NCBI GenBank assembly: GCA_044450785.1
Contig: JBIOJM010000030.1
Coordinates: forward strand, 1 to 47,823
DNA length: 47,823 nt
Direction: 5' to 3'
Origin: JBIOJM01 sp044450785
GTDB taxonomy: Bacteria > Planctomycetota > Planctomycetia > Isosphaerales > Isosphaeraceae
Part shown: positions 32,464 to 40,897 of the stretch, one piece after another
Position numbering within the stretch: the stretch's first letter is position 1
How the letters are laid out: each line of letters begins with the position of its first letter
Made by a program: the position numbers and the translations under genes
Notes under the pieces: model-generated
Told to the model about the DNA's origin: nothing
The model's input: only the letters and a program-made list of their open reading frames with translations
Databases searched by the model: none

Positions 32464-33432
32464 ATGCCCCAACGCGATTATTACGAAGTTCTGGGAGTGG
32501 CTCGCGACGCGGCGCCCGAGGCCATCAAGAAGGCCTATCGTGCGTTGGCTCGGAAGCACCATCCCGACGTCAATCCGGGCGACAAGTCGTCCGAGGCGAA
32601 GTTCAAGGAAGTCCAGCAGGCCTACGATATTCTGGCGGACCAGGAGAAGCGCGCGGCGTATGACCGGTACGGCCATGCGGCATTCGAGGGGATGGCCGCG
32701 GCCGGGCCGCGTGCGGGCGCCACCGAGTGGGCCTCCCGTTACGGGCAACCGGGCTTCGAGACAATCGACTTATCGGATTTGCTTGGCACCTTCGGCGGAG
32801 CGCATCAGGGTGAGCAAGCCGGCGGACCGAGCATGTTCGAAGACTTGATGGGCCGGGTGCGCGGCGGTCGCCCCGGCCGGCAACGAGCCGGCCGCACGAT
32901 CGAAGCGAGCCTGACCATACCCTTCTTGACCGCCGTCCGCGGCGGCGAGACGACGATCGAGGTTCAGCGTGGCGCGGGTAAGCCGGAAAGCCTGGTGGTC
33001 AAGATCCCGCCGGGCATCGATACCGGGGCCAAGCTTCGGCTCAAGGGGCGGGGTGAGCCCGCCGCCAAGGGAACGCCCGCCGGCGATCTGACCATCACCG
33101 TCGGAATCGAGCCTCATCCGTATTTCAAACGCGACGGTCGAAATCTCCAGGTCGAGGTCCCGATCACCGTTTCCGAGGCCATCCTGGGAGCCAAGATCGA
33201 CGTCCCGGCGCTCGAAGGCATGAGGTCGCTCACCATCCCCCCCGGCAGTTCGAGCGGTCTCAAGCTGAGGCTCAAGGGTCAAGGCATTCCCGCCGCGGCG
33301 GGCAAGACCGAGGGCGATCTGTTCGTCGTCCTCAAGGTGGTTGTGCCCAAGACGTGCGACGCGGCGAGCCGGCGCCTGATCCAGGAATTCTCCGAGCACA
33401 ACCCTTACAACCCGCGTACCGGGCTTTGGTGA
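32464..33432 (+). CDS. DnaJ/CbpA-type J-domain co-chaperone
   Basis: A 322-aa protein: J domain (residues 1-70) with RDYYEVLGVARDA and the HPD motif in KHHPDVNPGDK. A Gly-rich linker (about 75-135) follows, then two CTD beta domains (VVKIPPGIDTGAKLRLKGRG; SLTIPPGSSSGLKLRLKGQG). There is no cysteine-rich zinc domain, so it is of the CbpA (type II) class. It stimulates DnaK ATPase and holds unfolded protein. ATG 32464 fits the family start; longer upstream frames do not. It is followed after 23 bases by a MerR-type gene, as in hspR/cbpM arrangements. Confidence 0.92.
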   Translation: MPQRDYYEVLGVARDAAPEAIKKAYRALARKHHPDVNPGDKSSEAKFKEVQQAYDILADQEKRAAYDRYGHAAFEGMAAAGPRAGATEWASRYGQPGFETIDLSDLLGTFGGAHQGEQAGGPSMFEDLMGRVRGGRPGRQRAGRTIEASLTIPFLTAVRGGETTIEVQRGAGKPESLVVKIPPGIDTGAKLRLKGRGEPAAKGTPAGDLTITVGIEPHPYFKRDGRNLQVEVPITVSEAILGAKIDVPALEGMRSLTIPPGSSSGLKLRLKGQGIPAAAGKTEGDLFVVLKVVVPKTCDAASRRLIQEFSEHNPYNPRTGLW

Positions 33433-33455
33433 CGTTCCCATGGGGCCTCTCGTCC

Positions 33456-33782
33456 ATGACTCGACGGATCATCCCTCGCGACCTCGCCGCCCGTGAACTG
33501 GCGATCTCCCCCCAGGTGCTCGTGCGGTACGAAACTCTCGGCTTGGTCCAGGCCGTCCAGGAAGGTTCGGTTGAAGGCTATGAGCCCGCGCAGGTCCGCA
33601 GGCTCTGGACGATCGTGAGCTTCCAGCGCGACCTGGGCATCAACCTGGCTGGCGTCGAGGTGATCCTTCGGCTTTTCGATCATCTCTCCGAGGTGAATCG
33701 CCGCGTCAACCACCTGGCCGACGAGCTCCGCGACCTCCTTGACGTCGATGAGCCCAGCTCGGTAACGGATTCGCATGACTGA
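33456..33782 (+). CDS. MerR-family HTH protein (CbpM/HspR-like)
   Basis: A 108-aa protein (MTRRIIPRDLAARELAISPQ). The winged-helix MerR domain occupies residues 8-75 (LVRYETLGLVQAVQEGSVEGY, then YEPAQVRRLWTIVSFQRDLG). A C-terminal helix, VILRLFDHLSEVNRRVNHLADEL, could form the dimer coiled coil. Gene order after dnaJ suggests either a J-domain modulator (CbpM) or a heat-shock repressor (HspR). No HAIR operator is evident, so I leave the choice open. It overlaps the next gene by eight bases. Confidence 0.82.
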   Translation: MTRRIIPRDLAARELAISPQVLVRYETLGLVQAVQEGSVEGYEPAQVRRLWTIVSFQRDLGINLAGVEVILRLFDHLSEVNRRVNHLADELRDLLDVDEPSSVTDSHD

Positions 33783-34059
33783 CACAGACGATCCTGCTTC
33801 GACCGATCAGACTTCCGAGCCGGGCGAACCACGGCGGAGCCGGCTGCGTCGGATTCTTGACGAGCATCCCGCGGCTCGGCCGAGGTTGGGCCGCGCCGTC
33901 GCCGTCTTGCTCGGAACCGGTCTGGTCGCTTTTGCGGCGCTCGGCGCCCTGTTGCTCTGGCACGTGAAGCGCCGTGGGCGCCTGATCCGCGAGCGATTGA
34001 ATTCGCCCCGCATAGTTCGGCTGCCGGAAATCCCCGGTGGTGAGGTCGATCGGCCGTGA
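33775..34059 (+). CDS. Small single-pass membrane protein
   Basis: A 94-aa protein with an acidic N-terminus (MTDTDDPASTDQTSEPGEP). One transmembrane helix (about 43-62, VAVLLGTGLVAFAALGALLL) is followed by a basic segment (WHVKRRGRLIRERLN). It overlaps both neighbours (8 bases upstream; TGATG with rnpA downstream). I have no family assignment. Its position before rnpA-yidD suggests a membrane-biogenesis role, but that is inference. Confidence 0.65.
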   Translation: MTDTDDPASTDQTSEPGEPRRSRLRRILDEHPAARPRLGRAVAVLLGTGLVAFAALGALLLWHVKRRGRLIRERLNSPRIVRLPEIPGGEVDRP

Positions 34060-34439
34060 TGAACGTCAAGGCGACCTTTCGCCCGCACGAGCGACTGAAG
34101 GACCCCCGGGATTTCCGCCGTGCCTTCGAGCGGCGCCGCTCGGAGTCCGACGACGTGCTGGTGGTCTACGGAGTCGAAAACCGTCGCGAACATCCGCGCC
34201 TGGGGATTTCGGTGTCGAGGAAGAAGGTCCGGTCGGCCCATGCCCGCAACCGGCTCAAGCGACTGGTCCGCGAGGCGTTTCGCCTGAGCAAAGCCGAGCT
34301 GCCGTCCGGAATTGACCTCGTCATCATTCCGCGCCGGGAGAACGTGACTCTGGCCGCGGTGCGTCGATCACTCGTCGCCTTGGCCGGGTCAATCGTCCGG
34401 CGACTCAATCCCGCCTCCGGCGTCAAGGCGCCGCCATGA
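34059..34439 (+). CDS. rnpA: Ribonuclease P protein component
   Basis: A 126-aa RnpA with the conserved RLKDPRDFRRAFERR and the RNR region ISVSRKKVRSAHARNRLKRL, then VREAFRL and GIDLVIIPRRE. It binds the RNase P RNA and helps mature tRNA 5' ends. GTG 34056 precedes ATG 34059; I take ATG because it forms a TGATG overlap with the upstream gene. It overlaps yidD by four bases. The usual upstream rpmH and downstream yidC are not here. Confidence 0.93.
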   Translation: MNVKATFRPHERLKDPRDFRRAFERRRSESDDVLVVYGVENRREHPRLGISVSRKKVRSAHARNRLKRLVREAFRLSKAELPSGIDLVIIPRRENVTLAAVRRSLVALAGSIVRRLNPASGVKAPP

Positions 34440-34696
34440 CCATGACCACGAGCACGCTTGGGACCTGGTTGCGGTGGCCCGGCCGCGCCGTGAGCGCCTG
34501 TCTCATCGTGCTGATCCGGCTGTACCAGGTCACCCTCAGCCCTCTGCTTGGTCCGGCGTGCCGCTTCGAGCCGAGCTGTAGCCGTTACATGATCGAATCG
34601 CTCAGGAAGTATGGTCTGGTCAGAGGGTTGGCCAGGGGATTGCGCCGTCTGTCGCGCTGCCACCCCTGGAACCCGGGAGGCTACGACCCCCCATGA
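34436..34696 (+). CDS. yidD: Membrane protein insertion efficiency factor YidD
   Basis: An 86-aa protein with the full YidD signature: LIVLIRLYQVTLSPLLGPAC, then RFEPSCSRYMIESLRKYG, then RCHPWNPGGYDPP. It is a small peripheral, amphipathic-helix protein at the inner membrane that assists YidC-dependent insertion. Its start overlaps rnpA (ATGA). YidC itself is not downstream as it would be in most bacteria; a repeat-rich gap follows. Confidence 0.95.
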   Translation: MTMTTSTLGTWLRWPGRAVSACLIVLIRLYQVTLSPLLGPACRFEPSCSRYMIESLRKYGLVRGLARGLRRLSRCHPWNPGGYDPP

Positions 34697-34763
34697 ACGC
34701 AATTGTCGGTCGTTGAGGAGGCGAGGCATGGGCGATCTGAGTGCGATCGACGATCGACAGGTT

Positions 34764-34852
34764 CACCGGCGGCTAGCGCCGTGCCGCTCACAGGAGCGTC
34801 CCAGGACCGAATGGACCGTGGAAAATGAGCGGAGTGGCGCTAGCCACCGGTG
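34764..34852. repeat. Family C inverted repeat (GGCTAGCGCC type) with flanking GATCGAC iterations
   Basis: caccggcggctagcgcc (34764-34780, continuing to 34790) and ggcgctagccaccggtg (34836-34852, with pairing back to 34826) are 27-base arms with about four mismatches around a 35-base loop. Tandem gatcgac units occur just outside both arms (about 34745 and 34858). The rest of the 34697-35131 gap shows no gene. Confidence 0.8.
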
Positions 34853-35131
34853 TTTGGCGATCGACGATCGACGATCGACGGGTTCACCGGCGGAAGCGTT
34901 GGGGCTCGGCGCCCAGCGGGCCAGCATTAGATCGGCGATGGCACGGGCGATCCGCCTGACGCAAGAATGTAAGTAAGGTACGGAGGCTTAATCGGTGAGT
35001 TCGCGCTACCGCACGCACATGAGTGCTCAGCTTGAATGAGACCCTCCTCCTCTACCTCGTTTCCACCGGAGTGAGAGTGAGACGTTGCAAGCCATCACGA
35101 CAACGATCATACTCGCCATGAGGATCACGCA

Positions 35132-36185
35132 TTGGCTCGGCTTGAACAACCGTGTGTGGCGGGGTCGATCTTCAGCGCTGTTTCTGACCGAGGGCCTGAC
35201 GTGGCGGCGTTGCAGGACATCAGCGTGCCGGGCGACCATGCCTTCGACCCGGTCGTCTATGCGTCGGCCGGCTTGCACTACGCGACCGTGCCACAGCTCA
35301 ACCAGTACACCGTGTTCGACCACCCCGACCCCGACTACGTCACAGGCAGGATCGACATCTCGGCGTTCGCCGAGCTGGGCGCGGCGACGCCCTGGCCGTT
35401 CCTCAACACGAACGTGCCCCTCAACGGCCAGATTCGCGCACCCCGAGGTCGCGGGCCGTTCCCGCTCGTGGTCTTCTCCCACGGCAACCACGACCCCCTG
35501 CAGAACTCGACGCCCGGTTATCTCTGGCGCCCTCGCCGCGGCGACCCTCCTGGAGCGGGTCGAATACTTCGAGGTGATTCGCGACCACTCCAAGGCCGCC
35601 CCCTGGGAACCGCCCGGGAGCGTTTTCGTCTCGCAGTTCCAGGACCCGCGCCGGACGTTCATCCAGCACCAGCAGGAGAGCACGAGCTTCCCGGAGGTCT
35701 CGTCTCCCGTGCACGGATCGGTCGCCTCCGACGCGCTGAACGCCACGCGGCAATTCTTCGACCTGGTGCACGCGTTCGCTCCCGTCCCGAAGATCACGCT
35801 CCAGCTCGAGTGGTCAAGCCCGGGCGCCCGGTACCTTCTGAAGGTCGACCCCACCACCCTTCCGGCGGAACGTTACCACGCCCTGTCGCTGCTGGTCGGC
35901 CAGGCGGTCGACCCGCACAACCAGGCGGACCGCGATCAGGACTTCACGATCGAGTTCTCCGACGGTTCGCACATCGCCGCCGTGTCAGCCGGCGCTCTCC
36001 ACCGGATCGTTTACCCCGACGTCGTTTTCGGGACGAGTAAAATCGTGATGCAGACGCTTCGGCTTTCGCTCGAACGGCTGAGAGCGCTGGGGGTTGACCC
36101 CGCCGACCTCCGCTCGATCGCGCTGGAGTTCGACCGCCGGCTTACCGGGGTCCTGTATCTCGGTGAAGTCCAGGTCACGCACTGA
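35132..36185 (+). pseudogene. Secreted alpha/beta hydrolase-like gene with internal deletion and frame change
   Basis: The frame from 35132 becomes protein-like at about 35219 (DISVPGDHAFDPVVYASAGL) and runs to GPFPLVVFSHGNHDPLQNST at about 35520. That is the strand before the nucleophile elbow of an alpha/beta hydrolase. Just after STPGY the sequence continues meaningfully only in the next frame: LAAATLLERVEYFEVIRDHS to the stop at 36185 (IVMQTLRLSLERLRALGVDP, then LTGVLYLGEVQVTH), a beta-rich C-terminal domain. The nucleophile Ser, Asp and His region is absent. Several hundred residues have apparently been deleted near 35525. The N-terminus has no good signal peptide or Shine-Dalgarno, so the 5' end may also be lost. 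Confidence 0.75.
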
Positions 36186-36213
36186 ATCCACACTCATTCG
36201 AGGAGGTCTGGTC

Positions 36214-36636
36214 ATGCCCACCATGCCACCGCCCGCACCGAAGGCCGTTGCCGTCGAGGTCGTCGCGGCCCGGCCGTCCGAGGCCGACCGCGCCACGATC
36301 ACGCACATCAGCAATCAGGAGCGGCGACCGCTCCGCGATGAGGTCTACCTCGTAAAGATCCGCCTCGAAGCCCTGCCCCCTCCCGCCGCGATCGGCTGGG
36401 CGCTTTACCTCAAAGATTACCGTGTGCCGAAGTACTGGGCTTACAAGCACGGGGTGTACTTCAAGGTACACGACCCGCAGTTCCTGACCGAGCACGAGGG
36501 GCAAACGCTGCGGTTCTCAACCAATGGGACCGACTTTGTCGACACGGACCTGAAGCTGGAAAAGACCAAGCCGGTCGTGGAGGCGGCGGCGCTCGGCGCG
36601 ACCCCACTGCCCGAACAGGCCGATGCGTTGAAGTAA
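36214..36636 (+). CDS. Hypothetical protein downstream of hydrolase remnant
   Basis: A 140-aa protein with AGGAGG before ATG 36214. A Pro/Ala-rich N-terminus (MPTMPPPAPKAVAVEVVAAR) leads to a beta-type domain (RRPLRDEVYLVKIRLEALPP, IGWALYLKDYRVPKYWAYKH, GVYFKVHDPQFLTEHEGQTL). There is no signal peptide and no catalytic motif. It is likely co-transcribed with the broken hydrolase 28 bp upstream, and may be a companion of the intact ancestral enzyme. I do not recognise a named family. Confidence 0.65.
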   Translation: MPTMPPPAPKAVAVEVVAARPSEADRATITHISNQERRPLRDEVYLVKIRLEALPPPAAIGWALYLKDYRVPKYWAYKHGVYFKVHDPQFLTEHEGQTLRFSTNGTDFVDTDLKLEKTKPVVEAAALGATPLPEQADALK

Positions 36637-36881
36637 GGCCTTGCGGTCGCAGTGCGCCGTGAAAAGGCTATCGTTAAGTAATCCGGTCCGCGCGACAGGT
36701 ACTTCGCGTCCGGCGTTGTCCCGGCCAAGAACGGCGGGTCTGGGGTCGGTGGCTGAGCCGGCATCGCACGTTGCCTTCACAGATTGGTGACGCTACCCGA
36801 TTGCTATCGTCGTATTCAGGCAATGTGGTTAGCGCTTTGGTGTCTGTCTTGGGAATGAAAGCCCTTTCTCCGGGGAACGCC

Positions 36882-37502
36882 ATGGCGACTGCACCGACTC
36901 TCACGGCCGCGCTTCCGACGGCACAAGAATGGAAGGACGTGCTCGAGGAAATACTCCCGCCCCAGGGTCGATGGAGCGAGGACGAATATCTCGTTCTGAC
37001 CGACCACCGCAACCGGCTGGTCGAGTTCACCGACGGCTTCCTGGAAATCCTCCCGATGCCGACGGACAAGCACCAAAGCGTGTTGAAGTTCTTGTTTCTT
37101 GCCTTTTACGGTTTCGCGGAGCCCCGCGGTGGCAAAGTCCATTTCGCCCCGTTGCGGCTACAAATTCGGCCGGGTAAGTTCCGCGAGCCCGATCTGCTAT
37201 TGCTGCTTTCAGCCGCCGATCCGCGTCGGCAAAACCGGTTCTGGCTAGGCGCCGACCTCGCCCTGGAAGTTGTGAGCGAGGAGAAGCCAGAACGAGATCT
37301 GGTTGACAAGCGGGGCGACTATGCCGAGGGCCGCGTCCCCGAATACTGGATCGTCAACCCACAGACCGAAACCATCACGGTTCTTCGTTTGCGCGCGGAT
37401 GATTATGAAGAAGCAGGCATCTACCGGCGTGGGGAGTCGGCTGCTTCGACGCTTCTGGCGGGCTTCTCAGTCGCCGTCGCCGCGGTTTTCGACGCGGATT
37501 GA
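36882..37502 (+). CDS. Uma2 family (DUF820) restriction-endonuclease-fold protein
   Basis: A 206-aa protein with the PD-(D/E)xK fold of the Uma2 family. RWSEDEYLVLTDHRNRLVEFTDG forms the N-terminal strand-helix. FREPDLLLLLS carries the active-site Asp, LALEVVSEE the Glu, and DLVDKRGDYAEGRVPEYWIVNP the conserved Lys/Tyr region. Uma2 genes are very numerous in planctomycetes and cyanobacteria, and their biological role is unsettled. ATG 36882 is preferred; ATG 36855 is in frame. No partner gene is directly adjacent. Confidence 0.88.
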   Translation: MATAPTLTAALPTAQEWKDVLEEILPPQGRWSEDEYLVLTDHRNRLVEFTDGFLEILPMPTDKHQSVLKFLFLAFYGFAEPRGGKVHFAPLRLQIRPGKFREPDLLLLLSAADPRRQNRFWLGADLALEVVSEEKPERDLVDKRGDYAEGRVPEYWIVNPQTETITVLRLRADDYEEAGIYRRGESAASTLLAGFSVAVAAVFDAD

Positions 37503-37667
37503 ATCAACGACTCTGAACCGCCATGAGCATCACCGCCGACCAAGGCGCCGCCGAGATGAGCTCAACTGGTCGCGAACTTGAACAATCACGGCAGATCCGG
37601 CAGCGCGATCGTGACGGAGCCTGTGTTAACCGACGTGTCGTAACTGTCAGCTTTCATGCTACTTAAA

Positions 37668-37757
<90 letters not shown>

Positions 37758-38114
37758 GATTATCGTATTTCGTGACTCTGCTTTGCCTTGTGCTATCTGC
37801 TTTCTGCCAACCTTGAGTCCGTTTCAGTGTTGATAGCCCGCGTGCTAACTTCCGGTATGCTGAGCATGCGGCATTCCTGCTAACCGACCCGTTCTCCGGT
37901 CATTGTAGTGGGTTAGCGCCCCGGCTGGCAATCGGCATGGTCCAGAGCCCACGGCAAGCGAATCCGGCCTTGCAGAGCTGCCGCAGGTCGGATTAAGGCA
38001 TGGCTCGGACCTTCGCCCGGTTCGGTCTGACCTCGGGGTTTCAATGTGGATGCAAAGTGCTCGCGCCGATGGTAGGATCGGGGGACAATCCCTCAAGCTG
38101 GGGGAGTCTGAGCG
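37758..38114. other. Intergenic, no gene seen
   Basis: About 360 bases upstream of the tRNA (on its strand) and before the next gene. No reading frame has protein-like composition. It should contain the tRNA promoter, but no clear consensus was identified. Confidence 0.6.
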
Positions 38115-38318
38115 ATGGCCAGGAAAGTGACGAAGGCCGGGAAGCCGATGAACACGGAACAAGAGCAAAGGCCGGTGAAAGGCGTGCGATTGGATCTCTC
38201 GCCAGCCGATCACAAGAGGCTTGAACAGCGCGCCAGGGAGCGGGGCCTGACGATGGCATCGCATGCGCCGATGGCGGTGTTGGAGCGGATGAGATCCGAT
38301 GAGGCAAAGGGGTCGTAA
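38115..38318 (+). CDS. Small RHH-like protein paired with Uma2
   Basis: A 67-aa protein (MARKVTKAGKPMNTEQEQRP, then VRLDLSPADHKRLEQRARER and GLTMASHAPMAVLERM). The strand-helix-helix pattern is that of RHH antitoxin-like regulators. It ends two bases before the Uma2 gene, indicating one operon. Start ATG 38115 or 38148 (MNTEQEQ). The pairing suggests an antitoxin/nuclease relationship, which is inference. Confidence 0.65.
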   Translation: MARKVTKAGKPMNTEQEQRPVKGVRLDLSPADHKRLEQRARERGLTMASHAPMAVLERMRSDEAKGS

Positions 38319-38320
38319 TC

Positions 38321-38920
38321 ATGTCCACTGTCATGCCGACGCAACCAGCGATATCAACGCCCACCATCCCTGGACCGCCAGTGCTCTACCGCATGACCGT
38401 CGATGAGTACGAGCGGATTGGGGAAATGCTCGACGATCCTCGAGTAGAACTCATCGACGGCTACCTGGTGAAGAAGATGCCGAAGAAGCCGGAGCATAGT
38501 TGGACCACCAAGGCTGTCCTCAAGGCGCTTGAGAGCCGATTGCCGCAGGGCTGGGCATCGCGGCAAGAACAGCCGGTCCGGATCCCCGCTTATGACGAGC
38601 CGGAACCGGACATCGCGATCGTCCGAGGCACCGACGACGACTACAGGCATCGGATCCCCGAGGCGACCGACGTGGGGCTGTTGGTGGAAGTGTCGGCGAC
38701 GAACGTGAGTGCCGATCGCCAACAGGGGAACCTCTATGGGCGCAGCGGCATCCCCGTTTACTGGATCGTCAACCTGGTCGACCGCCGGGTCGAGGTCTAC
38801 ACCGATCCGGGGCCAGCCGGTTATGCGTCCCGGACGGACTTCCCGTCCGGTCAGCAGGTCCCCGTGGTGATCGACGGCCGGCAAGGCGGCCAGATCGCTG
38901 TCGACGACATCCTGCCGTGA
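38321..38920 (+). CDS. Uma2 family (DUF820) restriction-endonuclease-fold protein
   Basis: A 199-aa protein: YRMTVDEYERIGEMLDDPRV, then ELIDGYLVKKMPKKPEHSW, EPDIAIVRG with the active-site Asp, VGLLVEVSATN with the Glu, and GIPVYWIVNLVDRRVEVYTD. In most relatives the helix after DR carries a Lys (DRxxKxxxY); here the equivalent position reads DRQQGNLY with Gly, so catalytic competence is doubtful. It is preceded by an RHH-like gene two bases upstream. It differs clearly from the Uma2 at 36882, so it is not a recent tandem copy. Confidence 0.88.
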   Translation: MSTVMPTQPAISTPTIPGPPVLYRMTVDEYERIGEMLDDPRVELIDGYLVKKMPKKPEHSWTTKAVLKALESRLPQGWASRQEQPVRIPAYDEPEPDIAIVRGTDDDYRHRIPEATDVGLLVEVSATNVSADRQQGNLYGRSGIPVYWIVNLVDRRVEVYTDPGPAGYASRTDFPSGQQVPVVIDGRQGGQIAVDDILP

Positions 38921-38992
38921 CAAGTTAGACTGATCTCGGTTCGTGCCGCGACTCCGCGCCATCAAGACCATCGGGAGGGAGCCGATCGGACG

Positions 38993-39363
38993 ATGCCGAC
39001 GCTTGTGATGTCGATCCAGCGGGCCTTCGAGCTGGCCCTCCAGCACCACCGCTCGGGCCGCTTGGCCGAGGCCAAGCGGATCTACGTCCAGATCCTGGAC
39101 CAGGCTCCCGACGACCCCGATGCCCTGCAACTGCTGGGCTTGATCGCCCACGACGAGGGCCGCTCCCAGGAGGCCGTCGAGTTGATCAGCCGGGCGGTGG
39201 CGCTCAAGCCGGCGGTGGCCCAGTACCAGTGCAACCTGGGCGTGGCACTCTGGGGATCGGGCCGCGCGGATGAGGCCGTCGCCGCCTATCGCGCCGCAGT
39301 CGCGCTCGAGCCGGCGTACGCCGATGCCCATTACAACCTGGGCAGCGCACTGAAAGATCAGGG
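38993..39363. repeat. Long inverted repeat within two TPR genes (partner copy 45513-45884)
   Basis: The first about 170 coding bases of the two TPR genes match at roughly nine of ten positions, and the next 200 at about eight of ten, in opposite orientation 6.5 kb apart. They encode the same opening (SIQRAFELAL.HHRSGRLAE). Recombination between them would invert the intervening segment and exchange the C-terminal parts of the two genes. Confidence 0.8.
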
Positions 39364-40864
39364 CCGGTCCCAGGAGGCGATCGCGGCCTACCAGGCCGCC
39401 ATCCAGCTCCAGCCCGACATGGTCGAGGCCCACGTCAACCTGGGCATCGCCTTGAAGGACCAAGGAGAACTGGACGAGGCGATCGCCGCTTACCGCGATG
39501 CCATCCGACTCCGGCCCGACTGGGCCGACGCCCACTACAACCTCGGCTTCGCCGTGGCCATCCAGGGACGGTTGGACGAGGCAATCCAGAGTTACCGCAA
39601 GGCCCTGGCTCGAGAGCCTAATTCCGCCGCGTATCACAGCCAACTGCTTCAAACCCTCCACTACCATCCGGGCTATGACGTGGCAATGATCTATCAGGAG
39701 CACCTCCGCTGGAGCCAGGAGCACGCCGAGCCTCTGAAACGGTTCATCCAGCCTCATCAGAACGATCGCAACCCGGACCGACCATTACGAATCGGCTACG
39801 TCTCGGCCGACTTCCGCAGCCACGCATGCGCATTTTGCCTGGAGCACCTGCTGACCGCACATGATCGGCGGCAGTTCGAGCTCGTCTGCTATGCGGAGGT
39901 GGCCCATCCGGATGAAGTCACCCGTCGCATCAAGGCGCATGCCCGGACCTGGCGAAACACAGTGGGGATGTCCGACTTGCAGCTCGCGGCGCAGATTCGC
40001 GGCGATCGCATCGATATTCTCGTCGACTTGAAGGTCCACACGGCCGAGAATCGCCTCATGGTCTTTGCGCATAAACCCGCCCCCGTGCAAGTGACCTGGA
40101 TGGGCTACCCCGGAACCACGGGCCTCTCCACCATCGACTACCGACTTACCGACCCCTACCTGGATCCGCCGGGATTGAACGACCAGTACTACACCGAGGA
40201 GACGGTCCGACTGCCGGAGACTTTCTGGTGCTATGAACCCGGCAGCCGGGAGCCGGCGGTCAACCCGCTGCCGGCTTCCCGCACCGGACAGGTCACTTTC
40301 GGCAGCATGAACAGCTTCTGCAAGGCGAACGATTCGGTGCTGGAGCTGTGGGCCCGGGTCCTGCGGACCGTGGCCGGTTCGCGGCTGATGGTCTTGATCG
40401 ATTCGGGGAGTCATCGCCAGCGGACGCTCGAGGTCCTGGAACGGAATGGGGTCGACCGGGTTCGGGTGGAGTTCGAGCCCAGACGGGCAAGGCCGTTGTA
40501 CATGGAGCTGTACCATCGCATCGACATCGCCCTGGACATGGTCCCCTACAACGGCGTGACCACCAGCCTCGACGCGCTGCTGATGGGGGTCCCCGTCGTC
40601 TGCCTGGCGGGGCGGACGGCCGTCTCCCGCGGGGGTCTGACCATCATGTCGAATATCGGTCTGCCCGAACTGGTCGCTCGCAGCCCCGACGAATACGTGG
40701 CGATCGCGGCGCGGTTGGCCGGCGACTTGCCGCGATTGGCGCTGTTGCGGTCGACCCTGCGAGAACGGCTGGAAAGCTCGCCGATGATGGATACCCAGCG
40801 GTTCGCCCGGCAGATCGAGCTCGCCTACCGGGCCATGTGGCGGCGCTGGTGCGCCGCGCCATGA
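38993..40864 (+). CDS. TPR plus GT41 (O-GlcNAc transferase/SPINDLY-like) glycosyltransferase
   Basis: A 623-aa protein. About six TPR units fill residues 5-215 (SIQRAFELALQHHRSGRLAEA; DAHYNLGSALKDQGRSQEAIAAY). The GT41 catalytic part follows: IGYVSADFRSHACAFCLEHLL, DILVDLKVHTAENRLMVFAHKP, VQVTWMGYPGTTGLSTIDYR, FGSMNSFCKANDSVLELW and DMVPYNGVTTSLDALLMGVP. Bacterial members transfer sugars from nucleotide donors to proteins or other acceptors bound by the TPRs. VDLKVHT replaces the commoner DLxGHT. The N-terminal about 100 residues are almost identical to those of the oppositely oriented 45884 gene. It converges on the radical SAM cluster, with 33 bases between stops. Confidence 0.9.
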   Translation: MPTLVMSIQRAFELALQHHRSGRLAEAKRIYVQILDQAPDDPDALQLLGLIAHDEGRSQEAVELISRAVALKPAVAQYQCNLGVALWGSGRADEAVAAYRAAVALEPAYADAHYNLGSALKDQGRSQEAIAAYQAAIQLQPDMVEAHVNLGIALKDQGELDEAIAAYRDAIRLRPDWADAHYNLGFAVAIQGRLDEAIQSYRKALAREPNSAAYHSQLLQTLHYHPGYDVAMIYQEHLRWSQEHAEPLKRFIQPHQNDRNPDRPLRIGYVSADFRSHACAFCLEHLLTAHDRRQFELVCYAEVAHPDEVTRRIKAHARTWRNTVGMSDLQLAAQIRGDRIDILVDLKVHTAENRLMVFAHKPAPVQVTWMGYPGTTGLSTIDYRLTDPYLDPPGLNDQYYTEETVRLPETFWCYEPGSREPAVNPLPASRTGQVTFGSMNSFCKANDSVLELWARVLRTVAGSRLMVLIDSGSHRQRTLEVLERNGVDRVRVEFEPRRARPLYMELYHRIDIALDMVPYNGVTTSLDALLMGVPVVCLAGRTAVSRGGLTIMSNIGLPELVARSPDEYVAIAARLAGDLPRLALLRSTLRERLESSPMMDTQRFARQIELAYRAMWRRWCAAP

Positions 40865-40897
40865 TCGGGACGCCCCGGCTCCGCGGAGGATCCTCGT

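Noticed and set aside
37523..37666. 47-aa frame between Uma2 and the tRNA (MSITADQGAAEMSSTGRELE)
   Set aside because: No Shine-Dalgarno, runs up to the 3' end of the tRNA gene, and the C-terminal half is Arg-rich. Too weak to report as a gene.
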